Below, piece by piece: positions 17,105-25,106 of a stretch of DNA of 64,000 nucleotides. The notes beneath the pieces were generated by a model. The model did no database searches. It was not told the origin of the DNA and saw only the letters and a program-made list of their open reading frames with translations. The DNA comes from Flavobacterium wongokense (lineage in GTDB: Bacteria > Bacteroidota > Bacteroidia > Flavobacteriales > Flavobacteriaceae), in assembly GCF_021608265.1 (NCBI RefSeq), contig NZ_JAKIHP010000001.1:868001-932000 (forward strand), given 5' to 3'. The translations under genes were made by a program, and so were the position numbers. The first letter of the stretch is position 1, and each line of letters starts with the position of its first letter.

Positions 17105-19927
17105 TTAAAAATTAACATAAAGATTCACGAAATATGTTCTACCATATCCATAGAAATATTTAGGAGCAAAAGCCGGAGTTCCACTTGAAACGTCCTGATT
17201 CACTTCTCTAAAGTTTGCATTTCTTGTTTGCTCAAAACCACCTGTTTTATAATCTACGTCAAAAACATTGTTGATAGTAGCAAATAACCCAAAGGTAGTG
17301 TTTTTTATTTTCCAAGACTTTCCTCCAGTTAGGTTAACTAGGTAAAAATCATCAAATTTCTCTTGTTTCAATAGTTCCTCAGCTCTTTCAGGAGTAGCTT
17401 CAGGGAAGCCTAATCCTTCGCTGTCAAGCGGGTTTCTGAAGAAATTCTGAGTTCTCAACAAGGCTGATACGTCCATGTAATTATCTGCAAGATAATTCGC
17501 ATTTGCACCAATCCACCAGAATTTTGGGTCTCTATATTCGATACCGAATGAAGCTGCTGTTTGTGGCCCTCCTGAAAGTCTGTAACCTTTAAGTGAAGCC
17601 GGTCCAAAATCAGTAATAGGATTTGTATTGGTATAAGATGCTAAATCATCATTGTTAAGCGAAACGTTTGGATTGTTTTTATAAGTGTACTCTCCGTATG
17701 CTCCGTTAAGGGTTAACTTGATTGTCGAGGTCAATTGGTATTCCATACCTAGCTCCAATCCGATATTTTGTTTTTCAATTCCGGTTACCGTTTCAGCTAC
17801 GAAAGCATCACCACCGTCACCAGTACCACCATCTTCAAAAATTCCTTCTCCGAAGTAGAATGAAGTTTCAGTTGCATTTTTGATGTTCGACCAGAAAGCG
17901 GTTAACCTTGATTTGAATTTTGGAGCTTTAATAATATAACTCACGTCAGCACTGGTTACGTTTTCTGATTTAAGATCGGCAACAACGTTGTCATTGATAC
18001 GTGCATTTGGGAAAAGGTTTCTTAAAGTTGGCGCTTTAGTCATGTAAGCACTGTTCACCGCAAAGAATTGTTTTCCTGAAATTTTGTAAGTCAGACCACC
18101 TTTGAAACCGAAGTTTTCGTAGATGTATTTTTCGCTTTTCCCTAATGAGTTTGTTGGATACAAACCATTTTTATACAATCCTTCTCTTTGATACTGCGTT
18201 CTTGTAAATGATTCAGCCAAATAGAAATCGATTTTTTTGTACGTGAATTTAAACTGTGTGAATGCGTCAAAAGTATTTGCCAATAAGTTGTAATTGTATG
18301 CAAAGTTTTGATTTTCATCATTAATGTGCCTTTGTGGGTTGTTCAAATCTGATTCCGCCTCTGAACCAGCCTGGAACGTATCAACATCAAGGAAATAGTC
18401 AGCTCCTAATAAATCTAACATATTCGCAAAGTTGTGTGATGTTAACCTTCTGAAAGTCGCACCGGCATTCATATTGATGTTGTCAGCCAATTGTGAGTTT
18501 AAGTTGGTGTTGGCTGTCCAGATTTTATCGTCTGTCCTGTCTTCATATAAGATGTATGCAGCACCAAGACCTTCACGGTTTCTTGCTTTATTGGCTTCAT
18601 ACATGGCATCCCAGTTTAACTGTTTGTTTGCCAAAAAGATTCCTCTCTGGTCAATACCTGCCTGTACATAATCCGGGTCGTCTCCCCAGAAATCAGTATA
18701 ATCATCAGGGTTATATGTAGAGGTATAGAAGCTTGGTAAGTTTCTGTAGTACGTTGGATCTGGATTATCAGCACCCTGGTAATCAATACGGCTGTTTCCA
18801 ATTTTACCAAACTGGTAAGCAACACTTGTATTTAAGTTTGTTTTGTCTGTAATTTTCCAGTAATGCGTCAACATTAAGATTGGCTCATTAACGTCTTTAT
18901 CTCTCGAATTACGTTTTTTACCACCGTCCCAACCCCAATAAGAGTTGTATAATTCACCTGCTAAACGTCTAACCTCATCCGTATTTGGAGAACTTTTTCC
19001 ACGGCTGTTTTCTGAATAAATCGATGTAAATCCTAACGAGTGGTGTCTGTTGAATCTTTTTTCAACGCTGGCAAATAATGCTTTTGCATCATAATCAGTT
19101 CCTTCGTAGAAACCTTCTTTTGCCCAACGTGCTGAAGCCGAAACTACGAAAGCCCAACCATTGGTTCCCATACCTGAAGCATGAGTAGCCATGGTTCTCC
19201 AGCTGTAGTTTGTATTAGTTCCTGAGAATGATAATCTCGAACCTTTTCTGTAAATAGAAGCTCTTGTATTGATTTCCTGTGTTCCAAGGATTCCACCAAA
19301 AGTATAATCTGATGGTGCCAATCCTGATGTGAATTCCTGATTTCTTGTAGCATCATTTAATCCACCCCAGTTAGACCATTGTGGTCTTCCGTCATAAATC
19401 TTATTCATAATAACACCATTAATCATGGTAGTTCCATACTCGTTATCCAGACCTCTTACTCTAAATCGGGCCTGACCCCAATTGAATGCTGCCGCTTGTT
19501 GAAAACCATCTCTTGATGCCTGCAATAATCCTGATGTTGTTTCAGAACCACTGTTATCATCACCCAAATCATTTTCTGTAATGGTAATCAAACTCAATTG
19601 CTGCTCAGATGTGATGTCTTCTTCAAGGACAACAACCCCTAAGTCTAACAATTTCCCTTCTACAACATCAACTGACAATAACTGATCTTTGTAGCCGGCA
19701 CTTTTGATTTGAACCAATTGACCTCCTTTTGGAGCATCCTTAAAGGTAAAAACACCCATTGCATCTGTTAAAGCCGTTAAGCTTGTGTTTTGAATAGAAG
19801 CAACAACGTTTTGTAATGGCTTTTGCGTCTTAGAATCTACAACTTTTCCGGTAACACCAGTTGCAGTTTGTGCAAAACTAAAAAGCACTTGCATTACGAA
19901 TAATGTACTAATAACAAGTTTTTTCAT
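17105..19927 (-). CDS. TonB-dependent outer-membrane receptor with N-terminal carboxypeptidase-D-like domain
   Basis: The 940-residue receptor has a signal peptide (1-19), a CarboxypepD_reg-like fold (GVTGKVVDSKTQKPLQNV, about 24-110), a plug (about 120-230, RFRVRGLDNEYGTTMINGV) and a C-terminal barrel ending in ...YFVNLYVNF. The layout is SusC-like, but no SusD partner is encoded. Two lipoproteins (anchor J and DUF5689) follow instead. A divergent exported nuclease-type enzyme starts 140 bp upstream. The substrate is unknown; nucleic acid or a phosphodiester is my inference from that neighbour. The plug motif QWSNWGGLNDATR is unlike the usual SusC plug. Confidence 0.93.
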   Translation of the reverse strand: MKKLVISTLFVMQVLFSFAQTATGVTGKVVDSKTQKPLQNVVASIQNTSLTALTDAMGVFTFKDAPKGGQLVQIKSAGYKDQLLSVDVVEGKLLDLGVVVLEEDITSEQQLSLITITENDLGDDNSGSETTSGLLQASRDGFQQAAAFNWGQARFRVRGLDNEYGTTMINGVIMNKIYDGRPQWSNWGGLNDATRNQEFTSGLAPSDYTFGGILGTQEINTRASIYRKGSRLSFSGTNTNYSWRTMATHASGMGTNGWAFVVSASARWAKEGFYEGTDYDAKALFASVEKRFNRHHSLGFTSIYSENSRGKSSPNTDEVRRLAGELYNSYWGWDGGKKRNSRDKDVNEPILMLTHYWKITDKTNLNTSVAYQFGKIGNSRIDYQGADNPDPTYYRNLPSFYTSTYNPDDYTDFWGDDPDYVQAGIDQRGIFLANKQLNWDAMYEANKARNREGLGAAYILYEDRTDDKIWTANTNLNSQLADNINMNAGATFRRLTSHNFANMLDLLGADYFLDVDTFQAGSEAESDLNNPQRHINDENQNFAYNYNLLANTFDAFTQFKFTYKKIDFYLAESFTRTQYQREGLYKNGLYPTNSLGKSEKYIYENFGFKGGLTYKISGKQFFAVNSAYMTKAPTLRNLFPNARINDNVVADLKSENVTSADVSYIIKAPKFKSRLTAFWSNIKNATETSFYFGEGIFEDGGTGDGGDAFVAETVTGIEKQNIGLELGMEYQLTSTIKLTLNGAYGEYTYKNNPNVSLNNDDLASYTNTNPITDFGPASLKGYRLSGGPQTAASFGIEYRDPKFWWIGANANYLADNYMDVSALLRTQNFFRNPLDSEGLGFPEATPERAEELLKQEKFDDFYLVNLTGGKSWKIKNTTFGLFATINNVFDVDYKTGGFEQTRNANFREVNQDVSSGTPAFAPKYFYGYGRTYFVNLYVNF

Positions 19928-19986
19928 AAATAAAATAAAGTTAATTTTTTCTCTAACTGTAAGCTTAATAAAAACTTAACAGCCGA

Positions 19987-19994
19987 CAAATGTA
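19987..19994 (-). promoter_or_regulatory. -7 box for the TonB receptor operon
   Basis: Minus-strand TACATTTG, a perfect TAnnTTTG box, 59 bases upstream of the receptor start and back to back with the nuclease promoter at 20015. Confidence 0.55.
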
Positions 19995-20014
19995 CATCTT
20001 TTAATAATATATAC

Positions 20015-20022
20015 TACTTTTG
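20015..20022 (+). promoter_or_regulatory. -7 box for the exported nuclease gene
   Basis: TACTTTTG matches TAnnTTTG, 45 bases upstream of the nuclease ATG. It is only 20 bases from the opposing receptor box, so the two transcripts share one regulatory region. Confidence 0.5.
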
Positions 20023-20067
20023 GCTCGAAGTTTGTAAAAAACTTGACATTAAATTAATATACTTATT

Positions 20068-21177
20068 ATGAGAATTAGAAAATTAATAGCTGTTTTCTTT
20101 GTTTTATTCGCAATTTCTAAAGCAAATGCCCAGTCAAAATCATACATTGTGCATACTGTTGCGTTTTATAATTTCGAAAACTTATTCGATACTATTAACG
20201 AGGCAAACAATGACGAAGAGTGGCTTCCTAACGGAACACAGAACTGGACTTCAGAAAAATACCACCAAAAATTACACAATTTAGCGCGTGTTTTATCTGA
20301 AATAGGAACCACAGAAAATCCAAATAACAGCCCGGTACTTATTGGTGGTGCCGAAATCGAAAACCGTATCGTTTTGGAAGACCTGGTCAAAGAACCTGCA
20401 TTGATAAATAAGGATTATGGCATTGTTCATTTTGATTCTCCTGATAAAAGGGGAATTGACGTAGCCTTGTTATATCAAAAGAAACACTTCAAACCAACAA
20501 GCTACAAAAACATTCCGTTATTAATTTATAAAAGCCAGCAAAACAATAACGTAAAGGAGAAAAATGACAAAGACGATGCTTCCGATGACAAATCAGAAGT
20601 TGATAAAAATTTAGACCGAGTGTACACAAGGGATATTTTATTGGTTACCGGTTTCCTTGATGGCGAAGAGATCAACGTTATGGTAAACCACTGGCCATCG
20701 CGTTCTGGTGGTGAGAAAAAAAGTTCTCCATTCCGTGAAGCTGCCGGAAGATTGAACCGCAAAATAATGGACTCTATCTACAAAATCAACCCAAATGCCA
20801 AGATCATTACCATGGGAGATTTGAATGACGGAAGTTATAACAAAAGCGTAAAAGAAGGCGTAGGCGCAATGCGTAAAAGAGAAGATGTAAAACAATTTGG
20901 GGTTTACAACCCGTTTGAGGAAATGTTCTACAAAGGAAATGCAACGCTTTTCTATCGTGATGCCGGAGATATTTTCGACCAGATCATGGTTTCTGAAACA
21001 TTAATCCAAAAAGACCGTTCTACTTTCCGTTACTGGAAGGCTGGGATTTACAACAAACCTTATATGATTACAACTGTTGGTCAGTACAAGGGTTATCCGC
21101 TTCGACACGGCATGAACGAGATAGGATACAGCGACCACTTCCCCGTCTATATTTATCTGTATAAAGAATCGAAATAA
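20068..21177 (+). CDS. Exported endonuclease/exonuclease/phosphatase-family enzyme
   Basis: The 369-residue protein has a signal peptide (MRIRKLIAVFFVLFAISKA, cleavage near NAQ) and the EEP fold landmarks: FYNFENLFD near 32, the active-site NHWPSRSGG near 212, GDLNDG near 251 and C-terminal SDHFPVYIYL. These are the Asn/His, Asp/Asn and Asp-His elements that bind metal and scissile phosphate. There is no lipobox or T9SS tail, so a periplasmic location is likely. A charged insert (KEKNDKDDASDDKSEVDK) sits around residues 165-185. Divergent from a TonB receptor operon, it may process its ligand. DNase versus other phosphodiesterase cannot be decided. Confidence 0.88.
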   Translation: MRIRKLIAVFFVLFAISKANAQSKSYIVHTVAFYNFENLFDTINEANNDEEWLPNGTQNWTSEKYHQKLHNLARVLSEIGTTENPNNSPVLIGGAEIENRIVLEDLVKEPALINKDYGIVHFDSPDKRGIDVALLYQKKHFKPTSYKNIPLLIYKSQQNNNVKEKNDKDDASDDKSEVDKNLDRVYTRDILLVTGFLDGEEINVMVNHWPSRSGGEKKSSPFREAAGRLNRKIMDSIYKINPNAKIITMGDLNDGSYNKSVKEGVGAMRKREDVKQFGVYNPFEEMFYKGNATLFYRDAGDIFDQIMVSETLIQKDRSTFRYWKAGIYNKPYMITTVGQYKGYPLRHGMNEIGYSDHFPVYIYLYKESK

Positions 21178-21183
21178 TATTTT

Positions 21184-21210
21184 AAAGTCCCTAATGTTAG
21201 GGACTTTTTT
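21184..21210 (+). terminator. Terminator after the nuclease gene
   Basis: 9-bp stem AAAGTCCCT / AGGGACTTT with a short loop, followed by a T run. Confidence 0.85.
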
Positions 21211-21239
21211 ATTTTATAACTTTACTGAAATTTACCACT

Positions 21240-21776
21240 ATGGCAATTGCAAAACCTTTCAACATCAATAAATGGCTCGACGAAAACCGTCATTTGTTAA
21301 AACCACCTGTTGGCAATAAAAGCCTTTATGTCGATTCTGAAGATTACATCGTCATGGTTGTTGCCGGTCCCAATGCCCGAAAAGACTACCATTATAACGA
21401 AACCGAAGAATTGTTCTATCAGCTCGAAGGCGAAATCACAGTTTATGTTCAGGATGATGGTGAAAGGAAAGCCATGAAACTTTCCCCTGGAGACATGTAC
21501 CTGCACCCGGCAAAAACACCACATTCTCCTAATCGTTCTGAAGGCTCAATTGGTTTGGTAATTGAAAGGAAACGTGTTGGTTCTGATGCGAAAGACGGCC
21601 TGCTTTGGTTTTGTGACAATTGCAACAACAAACTTTACGAAGTCTATTTCCCACTCACCGACATTGAAACTGATTTCCTGCATCATTTCAAACATTTCTA
21701 CAATTCGAAAGAACTACGTACGTGTAAAAAGTGTGGAACAGTTATGGAATCCGACCCAAGATTTACTGCAAAATAA
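21240..21776 (+). CDS. 3-hydroxyanthranilate 3,4-dioxygenase
   Basis: Opens the ring of 3-hydroxyanthranilate in kynurenine breakdown or NAD synthesis. The 178-residue protein matches the bacterial enzyme residue for residue at its metal sites: catalytic iron ligands H51, E57 and H95, and a rubredoxin-like second site C125-x2-C128 and C162-x2-C165. Eukaryotic forms lack that second site. A TAACTTTA near-consensus -7 box is at 21216. A dispersed repeat follows 2 bases after the stop. Confidence 0.96.
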   Translation: MAIAKPFNINKWLDENRHLLKPPVGNKSLYVDSEDYIVMVVAGPNARKDYHYNETEELFYQLEGEITVYVQDDGERKAMKLSPGDMYLHPAKTPHSPNRSEGSIGLVIERKRVGSDAKDGLLWFCDNCNNKLYEVYFPLTDIETDFLHHFKHFYNSKELRTCKKCGTVMESDPRFTAK

Positions 21777-21778
21777 TC

Positions 21779-21858
21779 AGGAGCTCTTTCCAGCTGTCCA
21801 CTATATCTTTTTATGATTTTCAAATCATAAAAAGGATGCCGTTCCCATCTGGGCTAGG
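21779..21858 (+). repeat. Dispersed structured repeat, copy 2
   Basis: The element starts AGGAGCTCTTTCCAGCTGTC and ends CCCATCTGGGCTAGG. AGC pairs with GCT and CCAG with CTGG at the base. The apex is a 12-bp A/T-rich hairpin (TTTTTATGATTT / AAATCATAAAAA) flanked by ATC and GGAT. It begins 2 bases after the 3-hydroxyanthranilate dioxygenase stop. Confidence 0.85.
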
Positions 21859-21883
21859 TATCAATTTATTCAAAATAAAGATT

Positions 21884-21891
21884 TACTTTTG
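21884..21891 (+). promoter_or_regulatory. -7 box for the aldehyde dehydrogenase gene
   Basis: TACTTTTG, a perfect TAnnTTTG, lies 38 bases upstream of the dehydrogenase ATG and just after the repeat element. Confidence 0.6.
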
Positions 21892-21929
21892 CAGTCATAA
21901 ATTTTAATTCAAACAAATACAATAATACA

Positions 21930-23483
21930 ATGTCAACAATTGCTCAACAATTCGGAATGACCGAAGCCTTAGAAATACTTGGCGTAAAAGCTATAAACGA
22001 AGGAACCTCAACAGGTAACCAATGGTTTTCAAATGGAGAAACTTTCGAATCCCATTCTCCTGTAGATGGCCAACTAATTGCAAAAGTAAAAGCATCCACA
22101 GCTGCTGATTACGAAAAAGTAATGCTGTCAGCAACAGAAGCTTTCAAAACGTTCCGTACAATGCCTGCGCCAAAGCGTGGTGAAATCGTGCGCCAGTTTG
22201 GTGAAAAACTTAGACAGTACAAAGAGCCTCTTGGAAAATTGGTTTCTTATGAAATGGGGAAATCATTACAGGAAGGTTATGGTGAAGTTCAGGAAATGAT
22301 TGACATCTGTGATTTTGCAGTTGGTCTATCGCGTCAGTTGCACGGATTAACCATGCACTCTGAGCGTCCCGGACACAGAATGTACGAACAATACCATCCG
22401 CTTGGGGTTGTCGGAATCATTTCGGCATTCAACTTCCCGGTAGCGGTTTGGGCTTGGAACACGGCCTTAGCTTGGATTTGTGGTGACGTTTGCGTTTGGA
22501 AACCTTCTGAAAAAACACCTTTATGCGGAATCGCTTGCCAAAACATCATCGCCGAAGTATTGAAGGAAAACAATCTTCCTGAAGGAATTTCATGTTTAAT
22601 CAACGGTGATTATAAAGTGGGTGAATTAATGACACACGACAAACGTATTCCTTTGGTTTCGGCTACAGGTTCAACACGTATGGGTAAAATTGTTGCCCAG
22701 GCTTGTGCAGCCCGTTTAGGAAACTCTTTATTGGAATTAGGCGGGAACAACGCAATCATCGTAACTCCTGATGCCGATATCAAAATGACGGTTATCGGAG
22801 CAGTATTTGGAGCTGTTGGGACTGCCGGTCAACGTTGTACTTCGACGCGAAGGTTAATCATCCACGAAAGTATTTATGATAAAGTCCGCGATGCTATTGT
22901 TGGCGCTTATGGTCAATTAAGAATCGGAAATCCATTAGACCAAAACAACCACGTTGGCCCGCTTATCGATACGCACGCAGTGGAATTATACAACAAAGCA
23001 TTGACACAGGTTGTTGCTGAAGGCGGAAAAATCCTTGTTGAAGGTGGCGTTTTATCTGGTGAAGGTTACGAAAGTGGCTGCTATGTAAAACCTGCAATTG
23101 CTGAAGCCCAAAACTCATTCGGAATTGTACAGCACGAAACTTTTGCTCCGGTTTTATACTTATTGAAATATAGTGGTGATGTTACCAATGCAATCGATTT
23201 GCAAAACGGAGTGGCACAGGGATTATCATCTGCAATCATGACAAACAACCTTCGTGAAGCTGAGGCATTTTTATCTGTAGCTGGTTCTGACTGTGGAATC
23301 GCAAACGTAAACATCGGAACTTCAGGAGCTGAAATTGGTGGTGCTTTTGGTGGTGAAAAGGAAACTGGCGGCGGACGTGAATCGGGTTCTGATGCCTGGA
23401 AAGTTTATATGAGAAGACAAACCAATACCATCAATTACACGACAAGCCTGCCATTGGCACAAGGAATCAAGTTTGATTTGTAA
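21930..23483 (+). CDS. ALDH7-type aldehyde dehydrogenase (probable L-aminoadipate-semialdehyde dehydrogenase)
   Basis: NAD-dependent aldehyde dehydrogenase of 517 residues. General base E269 lies in LLELGGNN and nucleophile C303 in GTAGQRCTSTRRL. The CTSTRRL context, the GTSGAEIGGAFGGEKETGGG segment and the YTTSLPLAQG tail are typical of the ALDH7 (antiquitin, AmaB) group, which oxidises piperideine-6-carboxylate/aminoadipate semialdehyde in lysine breakdown. Because it follows 3-hydroxyanthranilate dioxygenase, 2-aminomuconate semialdehyde is an alternative substrate, but the sequence favours ALDH7. It has its own promoter and a terminator. Confidence 0.9.
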   Translation: MSTIAQQFGMTEALEILGVKAINEGTSTGNQWFSNGETFESHSPVDGQLIAKVKASTAADYEKVMLSATEAFKTFRTMPAPKRGEIVRQFGEKLRQYKEPLGKLVSYEMGKSLQEGYGEVQEMIDICDFAVGLSRQLHGLTMHSERPGHRMYEQYHPLGVVGIISAFNFPVAVWAWNTALAWICGDVCVWKPSEKTPLCGIACQNIIAEVLKENNLPEGISCLINGDYKVGELMTHDKRIPLVSATGSTRMGKIVAQACAARLGNSLLELGGNNAIIVTPDADIKMTVIGAVFGAVGTAGQRCTSTRRLIIHESIYDKVRDAIVGAYGQLRIGNPLDQNNHVGPLIDTHAVELYNKALTQVVAEGGKILVEGGVLSGEGYESGCYVKPAIAEAQNSFGIVQHETFAPVLYLLKYSGDVTNAIDLQNGVAQGLSSAIMTNNLREAEAFLSVAGSDCGIANVNIGTSGAEIGGAFGGEKETGGGRESGSDAWKVYMRRQTNTINYTTSLPLAQGIKFDL

Positions 23484-23508
23484 TTCGATATCATTCATAA
23501 AAAAAATT

Positions 23509-23537
23509 AAAACCGGCTAAAATTTAGTCGGTTTTTT
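23509..23537 (+). terminator. Terminator after the aldehyde dehydrogenase gene
   Basis: Stem AAAACCG / CGGTTTT extended by CTAAA / TTTAG across a G-T pair, followed by a T run. Confidence 0.8.
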
Positions 23538-23590
23538 TACGCAACTTTATCAGCAGATTCATATCTATTTAAAAACAAAAAATAAAAGCT

Positions 23591-23962
23591 ATGAAGAAAC
23601 TATTTTTATTGGCATTTTGCCTTCCGCTATTTATAAGTTGTGAAAGCAGCGATGATGACCAAATTGTTTGTACACAGGAATTTGTATACGGATTAAATGT
23701 AGTCGTTCTTGATGCTGCAACCGGGCAGCCTCTTATAGAAGATGTTGAAGTTAAAGCTACCGATGGTTCTTATCATGAAATTTTACACACCAATTTCGGA
23801 ATGGAATATACCTTTCTTGGAGCCGGAGAAAGAATAGGAAATTATACAGTAACCGTCACCAAAGAGGGTTATCAAACCTACACTTCGTCGCCCATTGCTG
23901 TTCCCGCAAATGTCTGCCATGTAGTTCCGCAATCCCTGACCGTAAATTTAGTTTCAAATTAA
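23591..23962 (+). CDS. Small surface-type lipoprotein with a carboxypeptidase-regulatory-like fold
   Basis: The 123-residue protein has a lipoprotein signal ending ...PLFISC (C17) and an acidic stretch ESSDDDQ just after the cysteine, the flavobacterial surface-export pattern. The remainder is one prealbumin-like beta-sandwich: YGLNVVVLDAATGQPLIEDV, then GNYTVTVTKEGYQTY. It stands alone between two terminators. Function is unknown; such modules usually bind or scaffold. Confidence 0.8.
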   Translation: MKKLFLLAFCLPLFISCESSDDDQIVCTQEFVYGLNVVVLDAATGQPLIEDVEVKATDGSYHEILHTNFGMEYTFLGAGERIGNYTVTVTKEGYQTYTSSPIAVPANVCHVVPQSLTVNLVSN

Positions 23963-23966
23963 TTAT

Positions 23967-23998
23967 AAAAAAAGCCCCGATAATTCGGGGCTTTTTTT
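23967..23998. terminator. Bidirectional terminator between the lipoprotein and phnA genes
   Basis: 14-bp stem (AAAAAAAGCCCCGA and its complement) with loop TAAT. Its right arm overlaps the phnA stop codon, so it can serve both convergent genes. Confidence 0.9.
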
Positions 23999-24578
23999 AT
24001 TTCGTTTTCTTAACGTATTGCGTCAATATGACAATATGCTGTCCTTCAACCCTGCCTTCAATCTGTTCGGCATTGTCCCAGACCAATTTGATATTGTGGA
24101 CTGCAGCACCGCGCTTTGCTGTAAAATTGGCTCCTTTGACATCCAAATCCTTGATCAAAACGACAGAATCGCCATCTTTGAGGATATTTCCGTTGCTGTC
24201 TTTATGGATTATTTTACCGTCTTCATCTTCTCCTTCTCCAGTTGCACCAGCCCAAACCAAGGTTTCTTCATCTAAATACATCATGTCGAGCAAATCCTGA
24301 GGCCAGCCTTCCGCGCGCAACCTGTTAAGCATGCGCCAGGCAACAACCTGAACCGGTTTGTTTTCATTCCACATGCTGTCAGCAAGGCATCTCCAGTGAT
24401 TTGGATCAGTGGTAGTGGTATTTTCTATTTGGCTTTTGCAGATGGAACATACCAGTACCGAGTTGTCTAACGATATGGCTTCCTCTTTGGTTAAATGAAT
24501 TTTAAGGTCTTCGGTCGAACCACACATTTCACATTTGGAACCGCTTCTTTCATTTAACTTTTGATCTATAACACTCAT
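23997..24578 (-). CDS. PhnA-like zinc-ribbon protein
   Basis: The 193-residue protein has an N-terminal zinc ribbon (C16-x2-C19 and C44-x2-C47) and a C-terminal PhnA SH3-like domain (DSNGNILKDGDSVVLIKDLD, about 127-190). The name comes from an association with phosphonate genes in E. coli, but no phosphonate genes are nearby and the family function is not established. A linker with GEGEDEDG separates the domains. Its start lies 2 bases past the stop of the upstream barrel gene, so the two are co-transcribed. Confidence 0.9.
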   Translation of the reverse strand: MSVIDQKLNERSGSKCEMCGSTEDLKIHLTKEEAISLDNSVLVCSICKSQIENTTTTDPNHWRCLADSMWNENKPVQVVAWRMLNRLRAEGWPQDLLDMMYLDEETLVWAGATGEGEDEDGKIIHKDSNGNILKDGDSVVLIKDLDVKGANFTAKRGAAVHNIKLVWDNAEQIEGRVEGQHIVILTQYVKKTK

Positions 24579-24580
24579 GA

Positions 24581-25075
24581 TTATAGATTAAAGGATGCGC
24601 CTATCTGAAATACGAATTGGTTATTGTATTCGTCAAATCCTTCAACATTGGAATCGTATTTTGCCAATGGGATTCCGGCTTCAGTATACAATCCAAAACC
24701 TTCGGTAAAGAAATACCTAAAGCCCAAATGTGCTCCAAAATTCCTTGTTCCTAAATTTAGTCCAGGATAAACATCCATCGATTTATCCAATCCGATCACG
24801 CTGCCTAAATTGGCATTAAAACGAACTTTTGCATCGGCTCTGTCTGCAAAATCAGGTTTAACACCATTTGGTTTTTCAACCGAAAGTAAATACGATGCTA
24901 CAAAACCATAAGACATGTTCTCTCCAATCCCGAAATCGGCAGAAACGTTAATCCCGGTTCCGTGGTCCTGAATGTTCATACCAACCTGAGCTTTGATATC
25001 GCCTTTTCCTTTGTATGCCTGTGCATTTGCAAAACTTACCATAACAATGGCAATTACTGTAACTAGTTTTCTCAT
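24581..25075 (-). CDS. Small outer-membrane beta-barrel protein
   Basis: The 164-residue protein starts at the ATG at 25075 with a signal peptide (MRKLVTVIAIVMVSFANA). An earlier in-frame ATG at 25129 would give a non-signal N-terminus overlapping the phosphatase gene. Amphipathic strands follow (GINVSADFGIGENMSYGFVA, LGFRYFFTEGFGLYTEAG), ending FVFQIGASFNL, an outer-membrane barrel-like end. Eight strands would fit the length. Function is unknown. Confidence 0.8.
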   Translation of the reverse strand: MRKLVTVIAIVMVSFANAQAYKGKGDIKAQVGMNIQDHGTGINVSADFGIGENMSYGFVASYLLSVEKPNGVKPDFADRADAKVRFNANLGSVIGLDKSMDVYPGLNLGTRNFGAHLGFRYFFTEGFGLYTEAGIPLAKYDSNVEGFDEYNNQFVFQIGASFNL

Positions 25076-25106
25076 TTTGTTTAGATTTTTTACAAACATA
25101 ATTAAA

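Noticed and set aside
23997..24578. PhnA as evidence of phosphonate metabolism
   Set aside because: The name is historical, and no C-P lyase, transporter or phosphonatase gene is present.
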